Assembly (NCBI GenBank): GCA_934463455.1
Contig: CAKSJU010000050.1
Coordinates: 1-14,946, forward strand
Direction of reading: 5' to 3'
Length of the DNA stretch: 14,946 nt
From: an uncultured Clostridia bacterium
Lineage (GTDB): Bacteria > Bacillota > Clostridia > UBA1381
Shown here: positions 6,856-13,555 of the stretch, piece after piece
How positions within the stretch are numbered: position 1 is the first letter of the stretch
Layout of the letters: every line of letters begins with the position of its first letter
Program-made: the position numbers and the translations under genes
Notes under the pieces: model-generated
Seen by the model: only the letters and a program-made list of their open reading frames with translations
Told to the model about the DNA's origin: nothing
Databases searched by the model: none

Positions 6856-7125
6856 ATGGAAGCATTGGGAATGATTGAAACAAGAGGCTTGACAGCTTCT
6901 ATAGAAGCAGCGGATGCAATGACAAAAGCTGCAAACGTTACATTGGTAGGAACCGAAAAAATCGGCTCAGGTTTGGTAAGTGTTATCGTAAGAGGAGACG
7001 TAGGTGCGGTTAAGGCAGCTGTTGAAGCAGGCGCGGACGCTGCAAGCCGTCTCGGAGAATTGGTTGCTAAGCATGTAATCCCTCGTCCTCACAGCGATGT
7101 TGAAAAAATTCTGCCGACCATATGA
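6856..7125 (+). CDS. BMC-H shell protein, PduA/PduJ-like (first copy)
   Basis: This 89-residue canonical hexameric shell protein has EALGMIETRG (2-11), the pore motif KIGSGLV, RGDVGAVKAAVEAG, and the edge motif HVIPRPH near the C-terminus. The glycine- and serine-lined pore is the kind proposed to pass small polar metabolites such as 1,2-propanediol or lactaldehyde. AGGAGAAAG precedes the ATG. It is about four-fifths identical by eye to the BMC-H at 7554, so the two are recent paralogues bracketing a divergent third one. Confidence 0.94.
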   Translation: MEALGMIETRGLTASIEAADAMTKAANVTLVGTEKIGSGLVSVIVRGDVGAVKAAVEAGADAASRLGELVAKHVIPRPHSDVEKILPTI

Positions 7126-7151
7126 CCATAAGCGGGAAAGGATGGTTGCAG

Positions 7152-7523
7152 ATGAGCTTTTCATTGGGATTGGTAGAAGTATCATCACTCGGTCATGCAA
7201 TTACTATGGCGGATGAAATGCTGAAAGCGGCAGATGTTGAATTTGCCGCAACCGAACGCAGACTCGGAGGAAGGCTTGTTACAATAGTTGTAAAAGGTGA
7301 AATTTCCGCAGTTGAAGCGTCGGTAGAAGCGGGCAGCCGCTTTGCAAAACAAACAGGGTGCTTTAAGGCGGCGGAGGTTATAGCGCGTCCGCACCCGGAA
7401 ATATTTAAATTTCTTCATTTGGAAGAAAAAAAGGAAGAGGCAAAGCCTGCTAAAACAAGTTCTAAAGCCGTAAAGGCTTCAGATAAAAAAGTCCCCGCGA
7501 AGAGGGGCAGAAAACAAAAATAA
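7152..7523 (+). CDS. BMC-H shell protein with Arg-bearing pore loop and Lys-rich C-terminal tail
   Basis: This 123-residue protein has a BMC domain at about 1-90: LGLVEVSSLGHAITMADEML, VKGEISAVEASVEAG and EVIARPHPE. The pore loop is ERRLGGRLV, so the usual KIGSG is replaced and arginines are added. Residues 93-123 form a tail with 13 basic residues plus Ala, Pro and Ser, ending KVPAKRGRKQK, similar in composition to histone H1. I chose the ATG at 7152, with AAAGGA 9 bases upstream. An ATG at 7122 overlapping the previous stop is possible and would add 10 residues. The tail could bind nucleic acid, polyphosphate or acidic cargo, or anchor the shell. None of these roles is shown by the sequence. 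Confidence 0.88.
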   Translation: MSFSLGLVEVSSLGHAITMADEMLKAADVEFAATERRLGGRLVTIVVKGEISAVEASVEAGSRFAKQTGCFKAAEVIARPHPEIFKFLHLEEKKEEAKPAKTSSKAVKASDKKVPAKRGRKQK

Positions 7524-7553
7524 AGTCAAAGTTTAAAACAGGAGGTTATCACA

Positions 7554-7829
7554 ATGGCTGTAGAAGCATTAGGTATGGTTGAAACAAGAGGTTTGGTAGC
7601 TGCAATAGAAGCTGCCGATGCAATGGTTAAGGCTGCAAACGTTACCTTAATCGGAACCGAGAGAATCGGATCGGGATTGGTAACTGTTATGGTACGCGGA
7701 GATGTAGGTGCAGTTCAGGCTGCAACAGACGCAGGTGCCGCTGCAGGTTCAAAATTGGGTGAACTTGTATCAGTACATGTAATTCCCCGTCCTCACGGTG
7801 ATGTTGAGAAAATTTTGCCGGCTCTTTAA
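7554..7829 (+). CDS. BMC-H shell protein, PduA/PduJ-like (second copy)
   Basis: This 91-residue canonical hexamer subunit has EALGMVETRG, the pore motif RIGSGLV, RGDVGAVQAATDAG and HVIPRPHGDVEKILPAL. It is a close paralogue of the protein at 6856, differing mainly by conservative changes. The strong AGGAGG ribosome site and the large stem-loop directly downstream suggest high expression and a protected mRNA 3' end, as expected for a bulk shell component. Confidence 0.94.
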   Translation: MAVEALGMVETRGLVAAIEAADAMVKAANVTLIGTERIGSGLVTVMVRGDVGAVQAATDAGAAAGSKLGELVSVHVIPRPHGDVEKILPAL

Positions 7830-7842
7830 TCGGTAAAAAATA

Positions 7843-7890
7843 GGGGGTGGAAAAAGTGTGCCGTACGGTCGGTGCATTTTTTCCGCCTCC
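7843..7890 (+). other. Long intercistronic stem-loop between shell genes and pduL
   Basis: Bases 7843-7862 pair with 7871-7890 in a 20-bp stem that includes several G-T wobbles, with an 8-base loop. No T run follows, so it is not a typical terminator. It sits at the junction between the highly expressed shell genes and the PduL/EutN/PduS part. It may stabilise the upstream mRNA segment or mark a processing site. Confidence 0.6.
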
Positions 7891-7968
7891 AAAAAGAATT
7901 TTGGTAAATTACAGCATGTAGATTTTACGATTTACTGCAAGGAGAATTTATTTCGGAGGCATAAACCT

Positions 7969-8613
7969 ATGACAGATAATAATTTAGTTAGTTTAATTAC
8001 AGAAAATGTTCTGAAAGTCCTTAATAACGAAAACAAAGAAACGACGGACATAAAGGTAGGAGTTTCTGCCAGACATGTACATCTGTCAAGAGAGGATTTG
8101 GATACTCTTTTCGGAAAGGGCTATGAGCTTACGCCGAAAAAAATGCTTATGGGAGACCAATATGCTGCCGAAGAATGTGTGACTCTTGTAAGCCCGTCTT
8201 TAAGAACTATTGAGGGTGTGCGTGTGCTCGGTCCGGTAAGGCCGCATTCGCAGATAGAAATTTCAAGAACCGATACATTTAAATTGAAAGTCAGCCCGCC
8301 GGTAAGACCGTCGGGTAAAATAAAGGGCAGTGCTCCGATGGCACTGGTAGGTCCGAAGGGCAGTGTATTTTTAAACGAGGGCTGTATTATTGCAAACCGT
8401 CATATACATATGACGCCTGCAGACGCTCAAAAATACGGAATTTCGGATAATGACCTTGTTGATGTTGAAATACAGAATACAAAGCCGACAAGATATTACG
8501 ATGTTCAGGTACGTGTACGTGAGGATTTTGATACCGAAATGCACATAGATACCGATGACGCGAATGCAGCGGCTATTAAAAACGGAGACAGGGTATTAAT
8601 TTTAACAAAATAA
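7969..8613 (+). CDS. pduL: PduL-type phosphotransacylase
   Basis: This 214-residue enzyme exchanges acyl-CoA and phosphate to give acyl-phosphate, regenerating CoA inside the shell. The N-terminal helix NLVSLITENVLKVLN (5-19) is an encapsulation peptide, followed by a short polar linker. Two PduL beta-barrel domains follow, with the metal-binding histidine motifs SARHVHLS (33-40) and NRHIHMTP (143-150), and MHIDTDDANAA (191-201) near the end. The start at 7969 follows CGGAGG. The frame is open upstream to 7858, but that adds 37 unrelated residues encoded by the stem-loop region. The kinase that would make ATP from acyl-phosphate is not in the window. Confidence 0.94.
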   Translation: MTDNNLVSLITENVLKVLNNENKETTDIKVGVSARHVHLSREDLDTLFGKGYELTPKKMLMGDQYAAEECVTLVSPSLRTIEGVRVLGPVRPHSQIEISRTDTFKLKVSPPVRPSGKIKGSAPMALVGPKGSVFLNEGCIIANRHIHMTPADAQKYGISDNDLVDVEIQNTKPTRYYDVQVRVREDFDTEMHIDTDDANAAAIKNGDRVLILTK

Positions 8614-8654
8614 CGTTGAAAAATATTCCTGAATTTAAGAAAGGATTGAGATAT

Positions 8655-8915
8655 ATGCTGTTAGCACAGGTTACCGGCAGTATAGTCTCGACAAGCAAGA
8701 ATGAAAAGCTTGTCGGATATAAATTCATGACAGTTCGCCTGATAGAAGACGGCGAGCTTACCGACAAACATCTTCTTGCCGTGGACGGCGTGGGAGCCGG
8801 AATAGGCGAAAAGGTTATAATTGCTACGGGGAGCGCGGCAAGGCTCGGGATATCGAGAAGCGATGCTCCGGTTGATGCGGCAATTGTCGGAATTGTTGAT
8901 GAAAAACAAAGCTGA
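8655..8915 (+). CDS. eutN: BMC-P vertex protein, EutN/CcmL/PduN family
   Basis: This 86-residue pentamer-forming protein caps the vertices of the shell. The family start MLLAQVTGSIVSTSKNEKL is clear, followed by GYKFMTV, LLAVDGVGAGIGEKVIIATGSAAR and the C-terminal DAAIVGIVDE. The ATG at 8655 has AGAAAGGA upstream. An in-frame TTG at 8616 would add 13 unrelated residues and is less likely. It is the only BMC-P gene here, and one is enough to close an icosahedral shell. Confidence 0.93.
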   Translation: MLLAQVTGSIVSTSKNEKLVGYKFMTVRLIEDGELTDKHLLAVDGVGAGIGEKVIIATGSAARLGISRSDAPVDAAIVGIVDEKQS

Positions 8916-8957
8916 AAAGCACAATAAAAAATCACGTTAATTAATTTAATATCCGGT

Positions 8958-8987
8958 ATACGTCTTATCTGCCTACGATAAGCGTAT
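8958..8987 (+). other. Intercistronic stem-loop before pduS
   Basis: ATACG (8958-8962) plus CTTATC (8964-8969) pair with GATAAG (8977-8982) plus CGTAT (8983-8987). This makes an 11-bp stem with a single bulged T. No T run follows. It lies in the 114-base gap between the eutN and pduS genes and may be an mRNA-stability element. Confidence 0.45.
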
Positions 8988-9029
8988 GGATGTGGATATT
9001 TTAAGCTACTATTTGTGGGCAGAAAGGCT

Positions 9030-10373
9030 ATGGATATTAATATGACATTTGATGAGCTTTGCCAAGTTACATACAACGCAGGGATTGTCGGAGCCGGAGG
9101 TGCCGGATTTCCTACGCACAGAAAGTTTTCGAAAGATGTTAAGCAGATTGTTGTAAATGCGGCGGAATGTGAGCCGCTTATGATGGTTGACCACCATATT
9201 CTCGAGAAGCATCTTTCGGCATTGGTTGATACGCTTAATATATTAATAGATGCAATGGGAGCAGAGGAAGCAATAATCGGAATAAAGGGCAAAAATATGC
9301 ACCTTTTGGATGAAAGTATTGTTGCAGCTCTTAACGGTACCAAGGTGAAAATTCATGAAATTCCCGATATATATCCTGCAGGCGATGAAGTTGTTCTTAC
9401 GTATGAGACTACAGGAAAAATAATTCCCGAAGGAAGTATTCCGATAATGGTCGGCGTTATGGTTATTAATGTTGAGACCGTTTACAATATTCATAAAGCA
9501 ATTACAGAAAGCAAACCGGTTACCGACAAATATGTTACAATCGGCGGCGATGTTAAAGAAGACATGACAATAAAAGCTCCTATCGGTATGAATGTTGGAG
9601 AATTATTAAGAGCATGCGGCGTTGATTTAACCGGAAAATGTGTAATTGACGGCGGACCTATGATGGGAAGATTGGTAGACCCCGAAACGGCTGTTGTTAA
9701 AAAAACCACTAAGGGACTTTTGCTTTTCCCCGAAACACATTCTATAATTCAAAGGAAGAAAATGCCGTTGTCAATGACCTTGAAGCGTGCTTCGGCAGCT
9801 TGCTGCAATTGCAGTATGTGTTCGGATGTTTGTCCGAGATACTTGCTCGGATATAATTTGCGGGTTAACAAAACTTTGCGCGCCGCTTCTCAGCAGGAGG
9901 TTCAAAATGCGGAAAGCTTTTTGCAGAGTGCACTTTGCTGCGGCTGCGGAGTTTGCACGGTTATCGGTTGTCAGCAAATGCTCAATCCACAGGCAATTTC
10001 AATGGAAGTTAAGCGCTTGCTCGGCAAAAACGGTTTCAGAAGAAAGAATAATATAGCGCCGGAGGCTGTTCGGCCGGAACGTGCTTCGAGATTGGTTTCT
10101 TCGTCAAAATTGATTGACCGTTTGGGCATAAGAAAATATGTGAAAGATCATGTGGAAAGAAAGTATATCGAATTTAATCCCGATACGGTGACTATTCCGC
10201 TTTCGCAGCATGTCGGAAAACCTGCTTCACCGTTGGTTAAGCAAGGCAAAAAAGTAAGCGTGGGAACACCGATTGCCGAAACGGATAAAAATGCACTCGG
10301 AGCGGTGATACATGCAAGTATTGACGGAAAGGTTACGGAAGTAACTGACAGTTATATAGTAATCGAAAGATAA
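9030..10373 (+). CDS. pduS: PduS-like flavo-iron-sulfur protein (RnfC-related)
   Basis: This protein of about 447 residues belongs to the PduS/RnfC family, which moves electrons from NADH through flavin and Fe-S clusters. PduS reduces cobalamin in Pdu systems. The glycine-rich GIVGAGGAGFPTH motif is at residues 18-30. Two cluster motifs follow: C258-x2-C261-x2-C264-x3-C268-P and C303-x2-C306-x2-C309-x4-C314. The last 60 residues are a barrel-sandwich (lipoyl-like) domain, PLSQHVGKPASPLVKQGKKV being its start. Start choice is uncertain: ATG at 9030, ATG at 9042 or GTG at 9015, because AGAAAGG (9021-9027) fits none ideally. It directly precedes PduT, its expected shell partner. It could also reoxidise NADH at the shell. 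Confidence 0.9.
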   Translation: MDINMTFDELCQVTYNAGIVGAGGAGFPTHRKFSKDVKQIVVNAAECEPLMMVDHHILEKHLSALVDTLNILIDAMGAEEAIIGIKGKNMHLLDESIVAALNGTKVKIHEIPDIYPAGDEVVLTYETTGKIIPEGSIPIMVGVMVINVETVYNIHKAITESKPVTDKYVTIGGDVKEDMTIKAPIGMNVGELLRACGVDLTGKCVIDGGPMMGRLVDPETAVVKKTTKGLLLFPETHSIIQRKKMPLSMTLKRASAACCNCSMCSDVCPRYLLGYNLRVNKTLRAASQQEVQNAESFLQSALCCGCGVCTVIGCQQMLNPQAISMEVKRLLGKNGFRRKNNIAPEAVRPERASRLVSSSKLIDRLGIRKYVKDHVERKYIEFNPDTVTIPLSQHVGKPASPLVKQGKKVSVGTPIAETDKNALGAVIHASIDGKVTEVTDSYIVIER

Positions 10374-10386
10374 TCGGAGGCAATTT

Positions 10387-10932
10387 ATGAATTCAATAGG
10401 ATTAGTTGAAGTAAAAAATGTCAGTAAGGGAATAAAAGTGACCGATGAAATGCTTAAAAGTGCGGGAATAACACTTTTGCAGTCCGGCTCGGTATGTCCC
10501 GGCAAATATGTTACAATTGTCGGCGGCGATTTGTCGTCAATTCAGGCGGCGGTTGACCGTGCGGAGCTTTTGGCGGAGGACGCGCTGATAGATAAATTTG
10601 TTATAGGTAATCTCGGAGACAAGGTTTTTGAAGCTATGTGCGGAACTGCGGATAATTTTGAGAAAAAGGCTCTCGGAATTGTTGAAACATTTACGGCGGC
10701 TTCAGCAATTTTGGCTGCCGATGCGGCGGTTAAAGCGGCTATGGTAAGCCTTATTGAGGTAAGAGTTGCCAGAGGTATGGGCGGCAAATGCTTTGTTACA
10801 ATGACAGGCGAGGTTGCGGATGTCGCTGCGGCGGTTGAAGCGGGAGCAAAAATCGCGGCTGAAGACGGAGTTTTGATTAACACTGAGGTAATCGCAAACC
10901 CGCATCCCGAGCTTTGGGAAACAATTATGTAG
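10387..10932 (+). CDS. pduT: PduT-like tandem-BMC shell protein with Fe-S pore cysteine
   Basis: This 181-residue protein has two fused BMC domains (about 1-88 and 93-181) and forms trimers resembling a hexamer. The first domain has SVCPGKYVTIVGGD, with Cys37 in the place of the PduT cysteine that ligates a 4Fe-4S cluster at the trimer pore. The second has KALGIVETFTAASAILAADA and the GMGGKCFV loop also seen in PduT, ending VIANPHPELW. It lies 13 bases after pduS with a CGGAGG ribosome site. The PduS-PduT pair is known to carry electrons across the shell in Pdu compartments. The cluster is inferred from the conserved position. Confidence 0.93.
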   Translation: MNSIGLVEVKNVSKGIKVTDEMLKSAGITLLQSGSVCPGKYVTIVGGDLSSIQAAVDRAELLAEDALIDKFVIGNLGDKVFEAMCGTADNFEKKALGIVETFTAASAILAADAAVKAAMVSLIEVRVARGMGGKCFVTMTGEVADVAAAVEAGAKIAAEDGVLINTEVIANPHPELWETIM

Positions 10933-10947
10933 TAAGAGGATTGATTT

Positions 10948-11718
10948 ATGTTAGCTGTAGAACGAAGAAGTAAAATTGAACAATTAATCCAAAAAAATAA
11001 GAGTGTTCTTGTTTTGGAGCTTGCAAAAAAATTTGATGTGACTACAGAGACAATACGCGGCGACCTTGAAAAGCTGGAAAGACAGGGAGTTTTGGTGCGC
11101 ACTTACGGCGGAGCAACGCTTGTTGAAGATATAAATGATGCGGATATGAGTACGCATGAGCGCGATACGGTGAATTTTGAGGGTAAGCAGAAAATAGGAA
11201 AACGCGCTGCGGATATGATAAAAGACGGCGAAACGATTTTTCTTGATGCAAGCACTTCATGCCTGCATTTGGCGAGAAATTTGAAGGATAAACGTTCAAT
11301 TACTGTGATAACCAATGCCGAACGTGTTGTGTCGGAGCTGTGTCAGTATGATAATATACGTGTTATTTGTACCGGCGGCAGACTGGTTAATAAAAATTTG
11401 TCGTATGAGGGAAGAATGGCAGAGGATACCATAAGAAAATATTACTATGCAAACAAATTCTTTTTCTCTTGTGCGGGAATAACATTAACGCGCGGACTTA
11501 CCGAGCGTTCGGAGGCTGAAGCTGAAATAAAAAAAGCAATGATGGATTGTTCCGAATCTACTTACTTTTTGTGCGACAGGAAAAAATTCGGACGGTTGGG
11601 CGTTCCGACTATAGGCGGACTCAAAGATATTGACTTTATGATTACGGATATAAAGCTGGATGAAGAGTGGGAACACGCACTTGAAAAAAATGATGTACGG
11701 CTTATAACGGTTGAATAA
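10948..11718 (+). CDS. DeoR-family sugar-phosphate-responsive repressor
   Basis: This 256-residue protein has an N-terminal DeoR winged helix (about 5-57, with VTTETIRGDLEKLERQGVLVR) and a C-terminal sugar-phosphate sensor (about 75-235) of the ribose-phosphate-isomerase-like fold. DGETIFLDASTS (93-104), VITNA (120-124), CTGGRL (141-146) and DRKKFG (210-215) are typical sensor motifs. Most relatives have an Arg at residue 38 (TIRRDL), which is Gly here. It begins 15 bases after pduT with AAGAGGA and is the last gene of the operon. This fits autoregulation of the BMC operon by the aldolase substrate or DHAP (inference). Confidence 0.9.
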   Translation: MLAVERRSKIEQLIQKNKSVLVLELAKKFDVTTETIRGDLEKLERQGVLVRTYGGATLVEDINDADMSTHERDTVNFEGKQKIGKRAADMIKDGETIFLDASTSCLHLARNLKDKRSITVITNAERVVSELCQYDNIRVICTGGRLVNKNLSYEGRMAEDTIRKYYYANKFFFSCAGITLTRGLTERSEAEAEIKKAMMDCSESTYFLCDRKKFGRLGVPTIGGLKDIDFMITDIKLDEEWEHALEKNDVRLITVE

Positions 11719-11732
11719 TTGTGACAGTATTA

Positions 11733-11812
11733 AAAAGAGCAACTAAATGATATGCACCTCCAAAAGCGTCTAACTTTTGGGGTACATATCAAAAAATAAC
11801 GGTTGCTCTTTT
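11733..11812. terminator. Nested palindrome, probable bidirectional terminator (possible IS remnant)
   Basis: The outer arms AAAAGAGCAAC (11733-11743) and GTTGCTCTTTT (11802-11812) are perfect. Inside them, TGATATG (11748-11754) pairs with CATATCA (11785-11791), and CCAAAAG (11760-11766) pairs with CTTTTGG (11774-11780). The T runs at both ends fit termination of the BMC operon from the left and of the sialidase-like gene from the right. From memory, the inner CCCCAAAAGTTAGAC (minus strand) resembles ends of IS3-family elements, so it could be a domesticated remnant. Confidence 0.65.
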
Positions 11813-11836
11813 AAAATACCAAAAAAATATTTATCT

Positions 11837-12541
11837 TCATTTGGTGTGCTTGATTCGCAAAAGTATGTGTTTTACATCTACTTTTGTCAGTCCCTCATAT
11901 GTATCGGAATATTGAATTAACAGAAAGTTACCGTTTTCATCATGCAAATTAACGTTGTTGGAATAGTATGCGCTGACGTTTTCTTTTGAAACAATCAACG
12001 TACCCTCATCCCAATCGGAAGCATTTTCCGAACTGTACATAACGAAGCCTTTTGTGTCTCCTGCACGTCCGTGCAGAATGTAAATGCCGTCAATCAAGGC
12101 TGTTTGAGGATTTCGAATGCCTTTTGCCAAATGACATGGCTTTAGAAGCGTCCACGTTTTCCCAAAATCTTCACTGATTGCATGATCCATTTCCTGCTCG
12201 TCGGTATTGTTGTATGCGTAGGCATGAAGCACATTATTTTCATCAAATAAAATAGAGCCGTATCCACGGTTGTATGTATCAAACGGAACGGTACAAAGCT
12301 CGGAAAAGGTTTTTCCGCTGTCTCTTGAAATTCTGTATTCGATCCAGCCGTAAGGAGAATGTCCGTTCCATCTGTTTTGTGAACAGTTTGAATTGAAATC
12401 AATCAAACAATTGGGCGAAAACTCTGTCAGCGCGTGCGACATATGCCCGCTTCTGCCTCTTTTCCGATTGTCAATATACAATGTTGGCTCTTCTATCTCA
12501 ACGGTATATTTTTCGTGTGTTATCTCTTTCCATATTTTCAT
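11837..12541 (-). CDS. Sialidase-fold (BNR/Asp-box) protein of unknown substrate
   Basis: This 234-residue protein carries two clear Asp-box repeats, SRDSGKTF (72-79) and SEDFGKTW (123-130), and a degenerate one, SSENASDW (170-177). This marks a beta-propeller of the sialidase superfamily. It has no signal peptide and is much shorter than GH33 sialidases. The FRIP motif is not seen, so neuraminidase activity should not be assumed. It may act on cytoplasmic sugar or uronate derivatives or only bind them. The 89-base gap to the AraC gene contains its own promoter. It is convergent with the BMC operon. Confidence 0.7.
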   Translation of the reverse strand: MKIWKEITHEKYTVEIEEPTLYIDNRKRGRSGHMSHALTEFSPNCLIDFNSNCSQNRWNGHSPYGWIEYRISRDSGKTFSELCTVPFDTYNRGYGSILFDENNVLHAYAYNNTDEQEMDHAISEDFGKTWTLLKPCHLAKGIRNPQTALIDGIYILHGRAGDTKGFVMYSSENASDWDEGTLIVSKENVSAYYSNNVNLHDENGNFLLIQYSDTYEGLTKVDVKHILLRIKHTK

Positions 12542-12594
12542 AAAAAATCAGCCCTATCTCTTTCTTTACAAATATCTGAATGTTTATACTGCAT

Positions 12595-12624
12595 ATTATA
12601 TCATTTTCACATATGCCTGCGCAA
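12595..12624 (-). promoter_or_regulatory. Promoter of the sialidase-like gene
   Basis: On the minus strand, TTGCGC (12619-12624), an 18-bp spacer and a perfect TATAAT (12595-12600) lie about 55 bases upstream of the start codon. Read-through from the AraC gene is also possible. Confidence 0.55.
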
Positions 12625-12630
12625 TAATAT

Positions 12631-13503
12631 TTATGGACATTTGATTTCATTTTCCCGACTTTTTTGACACCGCAGTTCACGAAACATACCGGGAGGCATA
12701 CCGCAATGACGTTTAAAAAAAGAAACAAACCCGGATTCGTTTTCAAACCCGGTCAAGAGGCTGATTTCCTTAATACTTTTTTGAGTTTGGAGTAAAAGCT
12801 TTTTACTGTATTCCAGTTTTGCTTCGGAGATATAGGAGTAGACAGAATGACCTGTTTGCTGTCTGAATATACGCCCGAGCTGTTTGGAAGAAAGACAGCA
12901 TTCTTTTGCGACGTCGCCGCTGCAAATTCGTTTATGGATATTTTTTTGTATAAAGCTTTTTGCTACTGCAATTCTGGCATCATTTTCGGATGTTTCTATT
13001 TCAGGCAAAAAAATATTTAAGCAGCGGAAAATAATTTGCAGGATTTCGTAAACTCTTCCGAGAATGATTAAGGAATGGAGCTGTGTTTTTTGCATGCTTA
13101 CAGTTAAAATAAAGTCGGTGATTTCATAAATTTCTTTCGGAAAATCGCATATCTGAAGTTCTTTTTGAAGCATGATGCAATCGGAAACCGAAAATGCCAT
13201 AGATGCTTTACACATATTTTCGGAGGAATTAACAAATCGATGCGGAAGCTTCGGTGGGATAAATATCGCCTGATTTTTGCCGAGCGGTATTTTTTTGTTC
13301 CCGCACTGATAGCATACTTCGCCGGAATACACAAGATGGATTTCGAAAAAAGTATGCGAATGGGTATTGGGATAAGTTTTTTCACGAATATTTTCGCCGT
13401 CCAGCAACTCAAACCACAAAATATCCGGTATTTGAGTCATGTCGGAGGAATGAAAATGTTCCAATGCTTTTGCTCTTTGATGGGTGTACTCTTTTAAAAA
13501 CAT
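12631..13503 (-). CDS. AraC-family regulator with cupin sensor
   Basis: This 290-residue protein has an N-terminal cupin sensor (about 25-105) with THSHTFFEIHLVYSGEV (47-63) and FIPPKLPHRF (81-90), as in RhaS/RhaR-type sugar regulators. The C-terminal AraC DNA-binding domain covers about 183-280, with a first HTH near SGDVAKECCLSSKQLGRIF and the second ending in TGFENESGFVSFFKRHCGMPP. AAGGATGAG precedes the ATG. It is divergent from the HpcH/HpaI aldolase gene and upstream of the sialidase-like gene, so it likely controls both. The ligand is unknown, and a rhamnose- or uronate-type sugar fits the context. Confidence 0.9.
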   Translation of the reverse strand: MFLKEYTHQRAKALEHFHSSDMTQIPDILWFELLDGENIREKTYPNTHSHTFFEIHLVYSGEVCYQCGNKKIPLGKNQAIFIPPKLPHRFVNSSENMCKASMAFSVSDCIMLQKELQICDFPKEIYEITDFILTVSMQKTQLHSLIILGRVYEILQIIFRCLNIFLPEIETSENDARIAVAKSFIQKNIHKRICSGDVAKECCLSSKQLGRIFRQQTGHSVYSYISEAKLEYSKKLLLQTQKSIKEISLLTGFENESGFVSFFKRHCGMPPGMFRELRCQKSRENEIKCP

Positions 13504-13524
13504 GATCTCATCCTTTTTTATTTA

Positions 13525-13553
13525 ATTATATCAAACCGTAAAACTACTGTCAA
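13525..13553 (-). promoter_or_regulatory. Promoter of the second AraC gene
   Basis: On the minus strand, a perfect TTGACA (13548-13553), a 17-bp spacer and a perfect TATAAT (13525-13530) form a full-consensus sigma-A promoter. Confidence 0.85.
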
Positions 13554-13555
13554 TA

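Noticed and set aside
7858..7968. A 37-residue N-terminal extension of PduL
   Set aside because: It overlaps the large stem-loop, has no ribosome site, and would bury the encapsulation helix that begins right after the ATG at 7969.
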